Part shown: positions 63,975 to 64,000 of the stretch, in pieces
How positions within the stretch are numbered: position 1 is the stretch's first letter
Layout of the letters: every line of letters starts with the position of its first letter
Source: Pseudobacteriovorax antillogorgiicola
GTDB taxonomy: Bacteria > Bdellovibrionota_B > Oligoflexia > Oligoflexales > Oligoflexaceae
Reading direction: 5' to 3'
Assembly: GCF_900177345.1 (NCBI RefSeq)
Contig: NZ_FWZT01000024.1
Location: forward strand, 54,362 to 118,361
DNA: 64,000 nucleotides
The notes under the pieces: model-generated
Seen by the model: only the letters and a program-made list of their open reading frames with translations
Told to the model about the DNA's origin: nothing
Database searches by the model: none
Position numbers and translations under genes: made by a program

Positions 63975-64000
63975 GTGACTCAGAACAAACGAACCAGACC
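63975..64000 (+). CDS. start of a truncated gene, possibly IS3-type transposase OrfA
   Basis: GTG at 63975 with GAGGAG eight bases upstream opens a frame reading VTQNKRTR before the window ends. Short basic Lys/Arg-rich starts of this form are common in IS3-family OrfA proteins. The preceding 80 bases, beginning TG at 63897, could be the element's left end. With only eight residues the call is tentative. Confidence 0.35.

Noticed and set aside
1..64000. CRISPR arrays, tRNA or rRNA genes
   Set aside because: No repeated direct-repeat/spacer pattern and no recognisable tRNA or rRNA sequence was seen on either strand.

Overview
The window looks like a chromosomal segment of a free-living or predatory Gram-negative bacterium of the Bdellovibrionota, perhaps class Oligoflexia. 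This placement is inferred from gene content; no rRNA or marker tree was available. Supporting signs are a TIGR02147-type regulator, two 7TMR-DISM sensor kinases, several GGDEF, PilZ and receiver proteins, many lipobox and signal-peptide proteins, and mostly short operons with clear AGGAGG-like ribosome binding sites. No rRNA, tRNA or CRISPR array was recognised. The left edge cuts a DUF885 peptidase-like gene. The right edge enters what may be an insertion sequence.

Region by region. 0-6 kb: DUF885 protein and two convergent 7TMR-DISM kinases, one of them CheA-like (Hpt plus ATPase). 6-9 kb: a two-gene operon of a heme-oxygenase-like diiron protein and a YcaO enzyme, with a divergent 10-codon ORF upstream and an F5/8C-like secreted protein downstream; this may be an undescribed peptide-modification locus. 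9-21 kb: POT peptide transporter, U32 RNA-hydroxylation-type protein, RlmK-like methyltransferase, two coiled-coil lipoproteins, polA and a DUF72 gene. 21-25 kb: a secreted operon (CxxCH protein, lipoprotein, Tat-exported DUF1501 protein). 25-36 kb: lipoproteins, a response-regulator diguanylate cyclase, glutathione reductase, a Sel1-receiver protein followed by a decayed double-receiver/TPR gene, and an Old Yellow Enzyme. 36-46 kb: SNF2 helicase, ThrE-type exporter, PilZ, receiver, TIGR02147, PilZ-acyltransferase and membrane GGDEF proteins. 45-55 kb: pckA, acyl-CoA desaturase, a long urocanase resembling the animal enzyme, cfa, and the intact double-receiver/TPR protein whose decayed paralogue lies at 32-34 kb. 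55-56.4 kb: a pbpC (PBP1C) remnant. 56.6-63.3 kb: a minus-strand run of ten small genes, nearly all secreted or lipidated, and one regulator.

The minus-strand run is the most unusual part. It encodes a Hint (hedgehog/intein) domain protein, a trypsin-like lipoprotein protease and unrecognised exported proteins. Four consecutive products share a short motif of the form C-G-Y-I-S-x-R-T-x-D-F followed by a Pro/Phe-rich stretch. In one of them the motif domain precedes the Hint domain, which suggests a surface-display or self-processing cassette. The signalling genes (GGDEF, PilZ, receivers with and without a phosphoacceptor Asp) are scattered singly or in pairs, and two pseudogenes (receiver/TPR, pbpC) show ongoing gene loss by deletion, nonsense mutation and frameshift.

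Starts were chosen from Shine-Dalgarno spacing and signal-peptide position. Family names come from recognising motifs by eye, without database searches.
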